The notes: generated from the sequence alone by a model not told the origin. A DNA stretch of 64,000 nucleotides from Paenibacillus mesophilus (GCF_005938385.1 NZ_VCRA01000028.1:1-64000); one strand, 5' to 3'; shown: positions 45,801 through 54,626, counted from the stretch's first letter. Numbers and translations: made by a program.

Positions 45801-46117
45801 TCCCTGCCGGAATCGGCCCCCGTCAGTGTAAACGAAGAATCGAGCCGGTACACGCCCTCCCGCATATACACGGTAACGTCCGAGCTCATTCCGCCTGCTA
45901 TACTCTCTCTGACGGCATCCCTCGCTCTCCCGGGTGTACGGAACGGGGAGCCGATCGTACCGTTCCCGCTCCCGTCATCCCCCGACGGCGCAACGTAATA
46001 GGCGGTCTCCGCTTCCGCCGTCCCGGCAATCAACCATTGCTGCATCCCGAACCCCCCGAACGCAATAGCCGCCATCATCGCGGCTTTCTTCCATCGCTTC
46101 CGATCGTTATTCCCCAC
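42881..46117 (-). CDS. large secreted beta-helix protein with Big_2-like domains and a C-terminal lectin-like domain
   Basis: A 1,078-residue exported protein. The signal peptide ends near AEAETA. Next comes a right-handed beta-helix region (YYVAPSGDDGSG opening, then VTVYMREGVYRL and many N-turns such as NRISGNHVF) to about residue 720. Two bacterial Ig-like (Big_2) domains follow at about 740-900, and a C-terminal jelly-roll resembling LamG/DUF1080 modules (FDFEDGTTVGW...FDNIVIENL). It probably binds or degrades plant or microbial polysaccharide. GTG 46117 follows AAGGGAGGG; ATG 46156 has its site too close. It is the last gene of module C. Confidence 0.84.
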   Translation of the reverse strand: MGNNDRKRWKKAAMMAAIAFGGFGMQQWLIAGTAEAETAYYVAPSGDDGSGNGTIGSPFRTPGRARDAVRESIAGGMSSDVTVYMREGVYRLDSSFTLTGADSGRDGHEVVYRSYPGESAGLDASKAITGWVPHSATIYKANVGTSWNFDTLYENSVRAVKARYPNIQANGNAYNRVESSVTGKEKSEFKFYAGDIPAVADKSNMEALIWPGGSKGYEYWYSYTVDLAGIDYADRIAKLASPVPYVIGPGSRYFVQGALELLDQPGEFYLDRAAGMLYYYPRDVSQLNGGVSAPYAGHVVELKGSSEQAPVSGIRLEGLTIRNTDIGKDGVRGENVRNVAITNSRIYNTGDHGVRLLGWAQSNTIEGNEIRDTGYNGVSVEGNGRTSAHISTGNRISGNHVFRVGQLYGNSGGIRIYDSGENVISYNRVHDSPRYAIHLKGQRKGILIGSTIGGVTVTESNYRDFQHARNNIVEFNDVSHSVQDSQDAGVIATWGTGTGSVIRSNRIHDSDIPALTVEANRSFGFGIYLDDNSDDILVQNNVIHGLQQNGGGFLNNTLMLKGIGIRVDNNVMADNRDTNGTAGSTQTGNERASALEFSRNVFYDNSSRLYYINYWDGHKVAYADANTYYKADQIYGFGGTIPAGTYEEWRQLDKGKYDGHSLLADPLFMDAAKGDYRLRYDSPAYRTGFRDIAVESIGLPETFAYADAADPIASVFVKRQGDEGSRSWTRLETGGSAQLGMMVRTATGFAADLSGALIAFTSSNPAAATVDSSGRVTAAGTGVAEIAVSVTKGGKTIIGRYHVLVNDSLASVGVIIPDKVYLGQTVGTIVYGVSALGGYIDLSGYPVQYVSDSPAIASVDTEGRLTGNAAGALHLGVSVATGNGTLGTTAQVEVVEPVDGPGVFDFEDGTTVGWAPVAGTWQVKDDGSGNMAYYNSNAANTARSMNYEKRTDYRMTARIMVDAWGSGTPVRLGFMGRYVDSSNFYYAVYEHSSERFKLFKIANGVVSTLASSGPMATDFIGNYRELIFELNGQSLALYLDEMQVVSAVDASFAEGYPGLYAYNQQIYFDNIVIENLTE

Positions 46118-46159
46118 TGGACGCCCTCCCTTATCGGCGAACCGCGCACTGCGCATCCT

Positions 46160-46993
46160 CTATCCGTTGCGGAACTGGCGCGGCGATATGCCTACTTCTC
46201 TTGCAAACAAACGGGTGAAATAAAGCGGATCTTGGAAGCCTACTTCCCTCGCGATTTTGGAAATCGGCTCGCGGGTCGAGCGCAGCATCTGCTTCGCCGT
46301 ATCGAGCCTGACCTTATTCATATATTCAAGCGGCGTATAGCCCGAATATTTCTTGAACAGCACCGAGTAATAGCTGGGCGAAAGAGAAGCCATCCGCGCC
46401 AGCCCGTCGCGGGCGAGCCGCTGCGTGTAATGGTCGCGGATATACCGCATCGAATCGGAGATGAGACCGGCTATCTCGTCATCCGTCCGGTGCTTGCTGT
46501 CGAATTGCTCCGCGAGCCATAGCAGCAATTCCGTAAAATGCTGCCGGACCGCCCATTCGAAGCCGGCTTTTTGGCTGTCCCACAGCTCGTGCAGCTTCCT
46601 CATCCGCGTTTCCATGCTTTTGTACTCGGCGGCCATCGAGAACGACGGCTCGAACGGAAGCCGTTCGTGCTCGGAACCGACTTTAAGCTGCATCCCTTCC
46701 CATTCCAGCAAATAATGCATAAAGTGTACCGTGTAATACCTGAGAGGGGAGGCGGGCGACGTCGCTATCCGCATATGATCTCCCGGACGGAGGTGATAGA
46801 TCGCGCCTGCCGCCAGCTCATAGGCCGCACCGTTCAGTTCCAGCGTCCCTTCGCCGGATACGACGAAAGTAAAGTTGAACAGATTGGTCGGTTTCCGCTC
46901 CACCTTGTATTGATACTCTTCCCAGAAACGGACGTCCCGGAATTGCACATCGATCATCTTCGGGAAAAAACGTTCCAAAAACTCGTACCTCAT
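46160..46993 (-). CDS. AraC-family transcriptional regulator with cupin-like sensor domain
   Basis: A 277-residue soluble regulator. Residues ~30-110 form a cupin-like ligand-binding domain (VVSGEGTLELNG, then YHLRPGDHMRI). Residues ~175-275 form the AraC double helix-turn-helix (DGLARMASLSPSYYSVLFKKY, then IAREVGFQDPLYFTRLFA, then ISPRQFR). Unlike the other AraC sensors here it has no membrane segment, so it should sense a cytoplasmic sugar. ATG 46993 follows GGGAGG. It lies within module C, 42 bases before the beta-helix gene, and probably controls that operon. Confidence 0.87.
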   Translation of the reverse strand: MRYEFLERFFPKMIDVQFRDVRFWEEYQYKVERKPTNLFNFTFVVSGEGTLELNGAAYELAAGAIYHLRPGDHMRIATSPASPLRYYTVHFMHYLLEWEGMQLKVGSEHERLPFEPSFSMAAEYKSMETRMRKLHELWDSQKAGFEWAVRQHFTELLLWLAEQFDSKHRTDDEIAGLISDSMRYIRDHYTQRLARDGLARMASLSPSYYSVLFKKYSGYTPLEYMNKVRLDTAKQMLRSTREPISKIAREVGFQDPLYFTRLFAREVGISPRQFRNG

Positions 46994-47073
46994 CCCGCCG
47001 TCGCCTCCCGTCAGCCGTATTGCGGCAAATTGATTCTATAGCGTGCCTTGCTCAGCGGGCAAAAACTCCGCTT

Positions 47074-48930
47074 CTACAGCCACCCACCCTGCGCCTGCTC
47101 CATGGCCGACAATACTTTGTCCCTCATCGAAAATTTGATGTTCGTGCTGCCTTTGAACGAAATGTTCAGCTCCATATCGCTCCTTTCGCGGAAACGCCGG
47201 AACGACCCCGCGATTGCCGGACGGGCGGCCGGATGCTTCTGTCCGATTTTGGCCAAAGCCATGACGGTGAACGAAACGTATTGAAAGCCAAGCTCCTCCT
47301 CGTCCGCCAAAAATTCCTTGTTGTCGTCGGAATACGTCCAGCCGCCCGGATCGTCCAAAATGCCCGTAAGCTCCGGCACGCTCTCCTCGTCGGACAGCAG
47401 GCCGAGCAAATAAATCGCAGCGTAGCCGCGCACCTGATTATATTTCCGGCTCGTGCCGGGAACGAACGGGTCCCGTTCCCGCACCGTCTCGCGGAGCACC
47501 GGAGCGGCCTGCGGATCGCCGAGCAGCGCGAGCGCGAAGGCGCTATGCTTGCGCAAATGCCCGCTCTCTCCCACCCGCATCCATTCCGCAAGCTTCGGGC
47601 GCGCCGACTCCCCCAATCGTTTGGCCGACCAAATCGCGAGCCCCGGCTTCGTGCCGTCCAAGCCTTCGCGGATATCGTTCCAATTACTTAGCCAGCCGAC
47701 AACCGGATTCTTCTCATCGGCATGGGACAGCGTTTCCTTGAACCCGACGCCCGCGGATTCATCGAGACATCCGGATTCCCGAAGCATCGGCAGCAGATCG
47801 GAGTAGGCTACGTTCCGGAGCGGCACCCGGTTGCGGATCGACAGCAGCGCGGCATAAGCGGCCGCTTCTCCGGATTTCTGCATATCCCGCTTCATGCGCA
47901 CGCAGGCGGCCATATCGTGATCGACGCTCAAGCATCTGCCCGCTGCCAGCAGACCGTCATAGCCCCGCGGAATAAGCGCTCCGAGCGGAATCGGCACCGT
48001 AAAGTTATAGCCCCACATGCTGCAGGCGACCGTCCAGTTTTGCTGCGCCTCGCTTTCGAAGGCGACATCCTTGCTGTGGTTGTCGATGTTGGAATAAGCG
48101 TAGAACAGCGGCTCATCCTCGTAATTCTCTTCCAGAAAAGATTGCAGCGTCACCTGCCGTTCGCCGCGTATAAACCGGCCTTCGCGTATGCCGAGCAGAG
48201 GGGCGAGACGCAGCAGCCGTTCGGATGCATCATACGAGGGCCGAAGATGGGTCGGCAGCAGCGCGGATCGTATGATCGCCTTCGCCATGCTCGCGGCGTC
48301 CCGCGGATCGGCATAGCCCGAATCGGTATATTTGAAGCGCACCCTTCCTTGCGAGAGGCACAGGAGCACATTGGAGAAAGGCTGCGCCTGGCCGTCGAAC
48401 GGCCGGCCTCCGTCCAGCTCGCATCCGGCCATGGCGCACACGTCCGCTTCGCCGGTACAATCGATGACGACGGCTGCCGACGCCGCTCGCCGCCCTCCGT
48501 GCGTGAACCATTCCACGCCCTTCACGATCGACCCTTCCATGAAAACCCCGGTGACAGTGGAGTCATAGCAGATTGTCACTCCCGCCTTCAACGCTTCCCG
48601 CTCGAGCGCGATCCTCTTCGTCTCGCCGTTTACGCCGAACGACGGAGTATATACGTCCTTCTCCAACTCCCCGGCTTGAAGGTCAAGCTCCTCGTGCAGG
48701 CCGCCTCTGCCGCCGAAGTAGTAGCCGAGCACGCCTCCGGCGGTTCCCGTGCCTCCCATGCAGTTCAAACGCTCGATGCCAAGCACGCGCAGCCCTTGAC
48801 GCGCTGCGGCGATCGCCGCGATGCTGCCGGCCGTGCCGAGGCCGGCCACAATGACGTCATACCGTTCGGGCAGCGTGTGCTCGTACGGCGTTCTTACGAC
48901 TTGGCCGTCATATAGCCTCGACAATTTCAC
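47074..48930 (-). CDS. FAD-dependent oxidoreductase (FAD_oxidored type)
   Basis: A 618-residue flavoprotein with an N-terminal Rossmann motif (YDVIVAGLGTAGSIAAIAAARQ), GGTGTAGGVLGYYFGG, and VVIDCTGEADVCA. The C-terminal third (~470-600) is helical with HEAT-like repeats (VRGYAAIYLLGLLSDEESVPEL). The family is common in polysaccharide-use loci but its reaction is not settled. GTG 48930 follows AAAGGGGG and gives the expected N-terminus; the reading further upstream overlaps the next gene. It overlaps the stop of the small FAD gene by 23 bases, indicating coupled translation. Confidence 0.83.
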   Translation of the reverse strand: MKLSRLYDGQVVRTPYEHTLPERYDVIVAGLGTAGSIAAIAAARQGLRVLGIERLNCMGGTGTAGGVLGYYFGGRGGLHEELDLQAGELEKDVYTPSFGVNGETKRIALEREALKAGVTICYDSTVTGVFMEGSIVKGVEWFTHGGRRAASAAVVIDCTGEADVCAMAGCELDGGRPFDGQAQPFSNVLLCLSQGRVRFKYTDSGYADPRDAASMAKAIIRSALLPTHLRPSYDASERLLRLAPLLGIREGRFIRGERQVTLQSFLEENYEDEPLFYAYSNIDNHSKDVAFESEAQQNWTVACSMWGYNFTVPIPLGALIPRGYDGLLAAGRCLSVDHDMAACVRMKRDMQKSGEAAAYAALLSIRNRVPLRNVAYSDLLPMLRESGCLDESAGVGFKETLSHADEKNPVVGWLSNWNDIREGLDGTKPGLAIWSAKRLGESARPKLAEWMRVGESGHLRKHSAFALALLGDPQAAPVLRETVRERDPFVPGTSRKYNQVRGYAAIYLLGLLSDEESVPELTGILDDPGGWTYSDDNKEFLADEEELGFQYVSFTVMALAKIGQKHPAARPAIAGSFRRFRERSDMELNISFKGSTNIKFSMRDKVLSAMEQAQGGWL

Positions 48931-49753
48931 ATTCCCCGCCCCCTTTCTCCCGCACGAGCCTATAGCCTTGATCGAGCGCCTGAAGCGGACTGTCGAAGCC
49001 GGCCGACGGCAGCCACGTCCAACGAGCCGAGAGCGGGTGCGGACCCGGCGGAACCCGGCTCTCAATGACGCCCGCAACGGCGGCGATCGTCCAAGCCGAC
49101 AGCTGCTGCGGACGCAGCCGCCAATAATCGTGCAGCCCTTGACGCGCCTTCGGCCAGTCGCAGTCCGCAGGTACGCGCCATTTCAAAATATGCTCCTCCT
49201 CGAATCGGCCTTGCGCAATGATCGCGCTTCGATCGTCCGGCTGCGAAACCGGCACATTCGCCGGACCGTGCAAATACGCGTTGAGTGTCAGCCGCTCCGA
49301 CGAATGCGGATTCGCGGTGTCGGACAGCCGGCACGTCGTCGTATCCAGTATCCGGTCCGCGATCACGGTACGGAAGCCGCTTACGTTGTATAATACGACT
49401 TCATACCCCGATGCCAGCGCTTTTACCTCGACAATCTCCGTCATGAACAGCACGCCGATATGTTGCGCGAGATCCAGATGCCGACACAGCACCGGCGCCA
49501 AGCCCGGCAAATGAACGATTCCGTTGTCGCCGATCAAATTCCGTTCCGCAAGCTCCGACCGAAACCGTTCGCCGAAAGCCGACAAAACATAGTCCGCAGT
49601 CGTCAAGCCCGGGTTAAACGCTTCGATAAACTCATGGCCTACCGTCGAGCTGCGTTCCACGATGAGGACCTCTCCGCCCGCGGCCAATGCCGCCCCGATC
49701 CCGGCCAATGTAGCGCCGCATACGAGCAGCGGACAGTGTTGCAACGTTGTCAT
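48908..49753 (-). CDS. short FAD-dependent oxidoreductase-like protein
   Basis: A 281-residue protein starting with a dinucleotide-binding fold (LLVCGATLAGIGAALAAGGEVLIVERSS). It lacks most of the substrate domain seen in the 618-residue neighbour. The glycine motif is GATLAGIG, slightly altered from GxGxxG, so FAD binding is probable but not certain. ATG 49753 has only a weak ribosome site. Its end overlaps the start of the larger FAD protein, so the two may form a complex or one may be a degenerate partner. It lies 43 bases after the SBP gene. Confidence 0.7.
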   Translation of the reverse strand: MTTLQHCPLLVCGATLAGIGAALAAGGEVLIVERSSTVGHEFIEAFNPGLTTADYVLSAFGERFRSELAERNLIGDNGIVHLPGLAPVLCRHLDLAQHIGVLFMTEIVEVKALASGYEVVLYNVSGFRTVIADRILDTTTCRLSDTANPHSSERLTLNAYLHGPANVPVSQPDDRSAIIAQGRFEEEHILKWRVPADCDWPKARQGLHDYWRLRPQQLSAWTIAAVAGVIESRVPPGPHPLSARWTWLPSAGFDSPLQALDQGYRLVREKGGGECEIVEAI

Positions 49754-49796
49754 GATCCGATACCGTGCCTTTCCATGTTTGTATGCAAGCGGCGGG

Positions 49797-51113
49797 TCAT
49801 TTCGACTTCTCCGCGGCGATCGCCTTGTTGATCGCTTCTTCGGCGGCGCGCAGCGTTGTATTGACGTCCCGGCTTTCGAGAATCATTTTCTCCATCTCCT
49901 TCATGAACGGGGTGGAGGCGTTGACGTTCGCGAGTCCCGGCTTGCGCGCCGGCACGAGCGGAGTTTCTTTGTTGTAGCGGAAGGCGCCGACATTTTTCCC
50001 TTTGTAGAGCGGATCGTTTTTCAAGAACGATTTCCGCACCTCTTCGTTCGTAACCGAAGGGAACATGCCGAAGTCCGAGGCGAGATAGCTCTGCATGTCC
50101 TCCGACGTCAGCCAGGCCGCGACCTGGAAAGCCGCCTTCTTGTGCTTGCTGCTGTTCGTCATATACAGGTTGAGGAAGTCGGCGGGAATGCCCGCGCTCA
50201 GCTTATCCTTGTAGACCGGAGTTCCGACGACGTCCCAGTTGAACTTCCAATCCATAAAGTTTCTGGACGTGAATACGGTCATGGCGCCGAGTCCGGTCGT
50301 AAACAGCCGCCAGTCCTGCTCCGTATTGATCGTTTTGGCATCGAAAGTAAGCCCCGGCATCGTATAGAACCGCTTGAAGTTCTCCGCCACCTTCTTCCAG
50401 CCGTCCGTCTGCACGGCGGCTTTGTCCTCCGACAAGCTCAAATACGTTTCGCCATACGGGTTTTGCGCGAAAAACGTGTTCATCCACCGTTCCACATAGC
50501 CGCGATAGACAACGCCGTCCTCCGTTCTCGTCATCCGTTTGGCGACTTCATAGACGTCGTCCCACGTCATGCCGTCCTTCGGGTAGGCCACGCCGAATTT
50601 GTCGAACAAATCCTTGTTGAAGTGCATCGCCTGCGTAGAAGCGCTGATCGGGATCCCGACGAGCTTGCCGCCGGCATCGTTTTTCATATGCTCGATCGAG
50701 ACCGGGTTGAGGCGGGACAAGTCGAATTTCTCCGTCTTGACCAGCTCGCTTATATCGAACAGCAAGTCCCGTTTCGCCAGATCGGCGGCGCTGCGCGTCA
50801 CGAAAATGTCGGGGACCGAGCCGGTTATCATCATATTGTCGATGGACGGTCCACCCGCATTCGTGTTTGGAACCGATTTCAAAGTAATGTGCGGAAACTT
50901 GGCCTTCGCCTTCTCGGCGATCGCATCGAACGTCGCTTGCGGCAGCGACAGGAGATAGAAGCTTACCTCTTCCGGCTCGGCTTGCGCTTTCGCTTTCGCC
51001 CCTACGGTATCGGCTGCACCCCCTTGTCCGGCATTGCTACCGCAAGCCGCGGTCAGCAGCAAGGCGCCTGTCGTTAACGACAGCATAAGCCTGCTTCTCG
51101 TTTCTTTCTTCAT
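49797..51113 (-). CDS. extracellular solute-binding lipoprotein (family 1)
   Basis: A 438-residue lipoprotein (LTAAC lipobox, Cys24) with family-1 SBP segments (HFNKDLFDKFGVAYPKDGMTWDDVYEVAKRM). It is homologous to the SBPs of modules A and B. ATG 51113 follows AAAGGGGG. It is the first gene of the five-gene module C operon, transcribed from the promoter at 51220-51247. No permease follows it. It probably binds an oligosaccharide released by the beta-helix protein or another secreted enzyme. Confidence 0.88.
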   Translation of the reverse strand: MKKETRSRLMLSLTTGALLLTAACGSNAGQGGAADTVGAKAKAQAEPEEVSFYLLSLPQATFDAIAEKAKAKFPHITLKSVPNTNAGGPSIDNMMITGSVPDIFVTRSAADLAKRDLLFDISELVKTEKFDLSRLNPVSIEHMKNDAGGKLVGIPISASTQAMHFNKDLFDKFGVAYPKDGMTWDDVYEVAKRMTRTEDGVVYRGYVERWMNTFFAQNPYGETYLSLSEDKAAVQTDGWKKVAENFKRFYTMPGLTFDAKTINTEQDWRLFTTGLGAMTVFTSRNFMDWKFNWDVVGTPVYKDKLSAGIPADFLNLYMTNSSKHKKAAFQVAAWLTSEDMQSYLASDFGMFPSVTNEEVRKSFLKNDPLYKGKNVGAFRYNKETPLVPARKPGLANVNASTPFMKEMEKMILESRDVNTTLRAAEEAINKAIAAEKSK

Positions 51114-51219
51114 GTGTTGCCCCCTTTATACGTTTTGGCAATAGAACGGGATACCGCTTACCTTGAAGCAGCTTTGTCTCTGTATCAACAAACATGCACA
51201 TTTGTTACGATACAATTTT

Positions 51220-51247
51220 ATTATATTTCCTTTAAAAACCATGTAAA
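51220..51247 (-). promoter_or_regulatory. sigma-A promoter of the module C operon
   Basis: On the minus strand TTTACA (51247-51242) and TATAAT (51225-51220) are 16 bases apart in AT-rich sequence, about 105 bases before ATG 51113. Confidence 0.65.
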
Positions 51248-51371
51248 TGGATGGGAATTTTTCATTTATGGACGATTGTTTGAACTCACGAGACGGTAAA
51301 AAGCCGGGGCGACCCGCAATGGGAAAGACCGCTATCGGCTCCGACCGCCGATTGCCCGGGCTATCGTCTAA

Positions 51372-51643
51372 TTAGCGGAACCGTTGTATGTTATTCGAGC
51401 CGTATATGAGTTTGTGTAAAAAATAAAGGAACTGCATTCCGCTATTGAGCCCAATAGGCGCACATTCGCCTCTTACACGGCCCTTTAGCGAAAACCAGTT
51501 CCTTTATTACCGAAAAAAACGGGAAATATCAACAGTAACGGAGCCGAGTTCCGCTATTGCAAGCACCTACGCCACATGGAGGGAATATCGTCCGCTTAAT
51601 GGAACGTAATACGTTATTCCACCCGTATATGAGTTTGCGTAAA
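51372..51643. repeat. direct repeats around an 87-bp inverted-repeat element
   Basis: About 48 bases (TTAGCGGAAC to GAGTTTGTGTAAA, 51372-51420) recur with changes at 51596-51643. Between them, 51422-51508 has perfect 13-base inverted ends (AATAAAGGAACTG/CAGTTCCTTTATT). This looks like a small non-autonomous element inside an older duplication. I see no gene in 51114-51689. Confidence 0.6.
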
Positions 51644-51689
51644 TAATCGCACGGATGCGCCCGCCTCCCCCTTCTATCCATTCTCCCTC

Positions 51690-54626
51690 TCACTCCAGCC
51701 CCGGCCGGCAGTTTACCGGAGGGACGCCCCAATATTTGCTGAACGCCTTGGAGAAATTCCCGGCGTCCTTGAAACCGCAGAGTGCCGCTGCCTCGTAAAC
51801 TTTGTAGCCGGCTTCGAGCAGCTTCCTGGCCCTTATCATCCGGATCGACATAACGTAGTCGGAATAGGCGCGGCCGATTTCCTTCTTGAACAGGCGGCTT
51901 AAATGAAACGGATGCAGCGCGAACCGCTCGGCCATCGTATTTAACGATAAGTCCCGATCCGGCTCGCGCTCCACGATCGCGACCAGCTCGCGGACTACCG
52001 GATGCTTCGCCGCGGGCCGGCGGGCTTCGGCATGCCCGACAAGCCGGTTCACGAGCCGCAGCAGCAGCTCGTACCCTTGTTCGGGCGAGCGGAGCTGCGC
52101 CAGCGCAAGCGTCGTATCGGTCATTCCGCCGAATACGTCCTCGGCTGTCGATCCGCGCCGCGCCGCTTGCCGGACGATCAGATGGCACGCATTCATGACG
52201 TGCAGCGGCCATACGGCGTCCGACGAGCCCTGCCTTATTCTCGCTCCCCACCACGCGGCCAGAGCCGCTTCGGCGGCCCGGGGCTCGCCCGCAGCATCCA
52301 ATGCCGCGATGAACGCCCCGTCCGCATCGTCACCCTCATCACCCGCCTTGCCGCCGGCTGGAACCGTTCCGATGGAGCCGCCTCCGGCAGCAGTGCCGCT
52401 TCTCGCCGGCTTGACGATTTCGATGCATACTTCCGCCGCCTCGCCTCCCGCTTCTTCCACATGCAGCCTCACCGTTCCGGCCAGCCGATCGTATCGCCAG
52501 CTGCGGAACGGATCCGACTTAACCCGTCTCGTCTGATCCGGGCGGCGCTGCCCGTCCACCCGAACCGCCGCCGGCTTGCCGTCCGTATGGACGATCAGCT
52601 CATAGCTGCGCTTGCGCGCCATTCCGGCATAAGCTCCTTCGCGCCGCGAAATACGCACCGTCGTCGCCTCGCGGCTCGTTTCGCAAGCGATATGCGTCCG
52701 GGCGACGCATCCGTCCAAATAGTCGAAGGTGGTCCCGTCGTCCTCGTACAAAACAAATTCGCTGTGCGCCCCCGGATACACCTCCAGCGTCACCGTCTCC
52801 ACCTGCAGCTGACCGATATAGTCCATCGGCGGCCACATCGGAATGATCGCCCCGGCGCGGACGAACAGCAGGCCTCCCGCCTCGGGCGGAATGCGGCATG
52901 TGAACGATTGCGGTCCGATGTAGCGCTCCCCTGTCCAATAGTCCAGCCACTCCCCCGCGGGCAAATAAATCCGGTCGGTATAAACGGCGGCGAGCAGAAA
53001 GTCCCCCAGCATATATTGCTGGCTCAGCTCCCGGCAATTCCGGTCATCCGGGAACATGAGCGGCATGGCGCGCGTAATCGGCATGCCGGTACGGGCGGCA
53101 ACGTGCGCCGTTGCGTACAGATAAGGGATGAGACGGTAGCGCAGCCGGGCATACCGCTGAAACAGCTCCTGCAGCGGACGCTCCAGAAAATCCGGGTGAT
53201 GGAAATGATCTTGGCAGTTGATCCGCGACCATGCCAGCAAAAAATCGGAATGGATACCTTCGCGGGTAATCAAATGCATATTCGTCGACGTATGGACGTG
53301 ACCGGAAAGACCGTAATTGAGGATGGCCGCGATCGCATGCTTGGCGTTATAGAACGTGCCCGTCGTGCTGACGATGAACTGCTGCATCCCCAAGTAGCCC
53401 TTTTCCATATGAATGACCGGCCGCATTCCCGTCTGCCCGCGGAAGCCGAGATGCATCTGCTTGCCGAGCAGAACCGGATATAAATTATGCAGCTCGGCGC
53501 TGCTCATTCCATTGCCCCATATCCGGTCGGGATGACTATACATCGGGTTCGTCGCGCTCAGCACGAACCCCGATATGCCGTCGTCGACAAATTTGCGCAA
53601 GTGATCATACCACGGCTCATCCTTCTCGTCGCCTTCTCCCGCCTCGTTTACGCCGGCCAACCGTTCCTCAAGCAGCGTCAAATCGTAGTCGCAGCCCAAA
53701 TTCAGGCTCAGCTTGAACCCTTGCTTCTGCAAAATGCCGATAAACGATACTTGGCGCAGCAAATCGTTCGTACTTGTCGGAAACCGCTCCGGGTGCCATC
53801 GCTTGGAAGTCGAGAAGTCGTTGACCGTCTCCATCCAGTCCGCATTGAGGCCGATCAGGTCGCACGGCGTTCCCGCACGGCGGAACTTGATGGCGTCGTC
53901 AAGCACGTCGCGGGCGCTCGATTTGACGCGCGAGCAGAAGTTCAGGCCGTACATCCAGATCGGCATAAGCCGAGGCTTGCCGGCTATGTCCGTATAGGCA
54001 TGGAGCAGCTCGGCTAGGCTGCTTCCGGCGAAGACGAACATGTCCAGCTCTCCCGCCTGTCCGTCGATGCTCAACCGGTCGTCGGCCGAGCTCCCGATAT
54101 CGAACGTATGCCGCCAGGTCGTATTCATCATAATCGCCCAGCCTCTTGTGCTCATCAAGTACGGGAGCGGGGCGCTCCCCCAAAGGGTCTTCTCCGCCCA
54201 TACGGACACGCGCAAGCCTCGCCGCTCCACTCGCTCCGGAGCGATATTGCCGAGCCCGTACATCGCTTCGTCGGCATGAAGCGAGAAGCACACCCCGAAT
54301 CCCGACGACCGGCTCGACCGTGGCGGGCCGAACGTCCGCAGCTTCTCCGTCCCGTCCGCCCCGTATAGGCGAAACTGTCCATCCGTCCCGTCGATATGCA
54401 GACTCGCCCGCCCGGCTTGAAGTTCCGCGCCGATACCCTCCGGCATCATGCGCTCCTGTTCCTCCGACCCGATGACAGCGTTTACAATGCGATACCGGAT
54501 TAACGGCGGCTCCGCGAACAGCCCCGTATCGTTCATCCGAATCCGAAATGCGCCTGGGGCGATCGCTTGTACCCGCATGCATCCCCCATTACGCAGCGAT
54601 AATCGAACGTCCGCCATTTCACCCAT
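51690..54626 (-). CDS. catalytically impaired GH31 glycosidase fused to an AraC DNA-binding domain
   Basis: A 978-residue protein with no signal peptide. Residues 1-740 have the GH31 layout: N-terminal beta-sandwich, TIM barrel (RLMPIWMYGLNF, IGLNADWMETVNDFSTSKRWH, YLYATAHVAARTGMP) and C-terminal beta domains. The nucleophile segment reads GFVLSATN (S357) where the family has an Asp, and the acid/base segment reads IVSTTGTF (T424) in place of WxGD, so catalysis is unlikely. After a glycine-rich linker and helices, residues ~876-976 are an AraC double helix-turn-helix (LSLNTMAERFALHPFHLSRLF, reading through to AALCGFKDAGNFSKAFSKYWG). It may sense a glucoside and regulate genes. ATG 54626 follows GGAGGGAGG. 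Confidence 0.88.
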   Translation of the reverse strand: MGEMADVRLSLRNGGCMRVQAIAPGAFRIRMNDTGLFAEPPLIRYRIVNAVIGSEEQERMMPEGIGAELQAGRASLHIDGTDGQFRLYGADGTEKLRTFGPPRSSRSSGFGVCFSLHADEAMYGLGNIAPERVERRGLRVSVWAEKTLWGSAPLPYLMSTRGWAIMMNTTWRHTFDIGSSADDRLSIDGQAGELDMFVFAGSSLAELLHAYTDIAGKPRLMPIWMYGLNFCSRVKSSARDVLDDAIKFRRAGTPCDLIGLNADWMETVNDFSTSKRWHPERFPTSTNDLLRQVSFIGILQKQGFKLSLNLGCDYDLTLLEERLAGVNEAGEGDEKDEPWYDHLRKFVDDGISGFVLSATNPMYSHPDRIWGNGMSSAELHNLYPVLLGKQMHLGFRGQTGMRPVIHMEKGYLGMQQFIVSTTGTFYNAKHAIAAILNYGLSGHVHTSTNMHLITREGIHSDFLLAWSRINCQDHFHHPDFLERPLQELFQRYARLRYRLIPYLYATAHVAARTGMPITRAMPLMFPDDRNCRELSQQYMLGDFLLAAVYTDRIYLPAGEWLDYWTGERYIGPQSFTCRIPPEAGGLLFVRAGAIIPMWPPMDYIGQLQVETVTLEVYPGAHSEFVLYEDDGTTFDYLDGCVARTHIACETSREATTVRISRREGAYAGMARKRSYELIVHTDGKPAAVRVDGQRRPDQTRRVKSDPFRSWRYDRLAGTVRLHVEEAGGEAAEVCIEIVKPARSGTAAGGGSIGTVPAGGKAGDEGDDADGAFIAALDAAGEPRAAEAALAAWWGARIRQGSSDAVWPLHVMNACHLIVRQAARRGSTAEDVFGGMTDTTLALAQLRSPEQGYELLLRLVNRLVGHAEARRPAAKHPVVRELVAIVEREPDRDLSLNTMAERFALHPFHLSRLFKKEIGRAYSDYVMSIRMIRARKLLEAGYKVYEAAALCGFKDAGNFSKAFSKYWGVPPVNCRPGLE

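Noticed and set aside
44828..46522. 564-codon plus-strand open frame opposite the large beta-helix gene
   Set aside because: A shadow of high-GC codon use; no start signal and no recognisable domain, while the minus frame is clearly a beta-helix protein.
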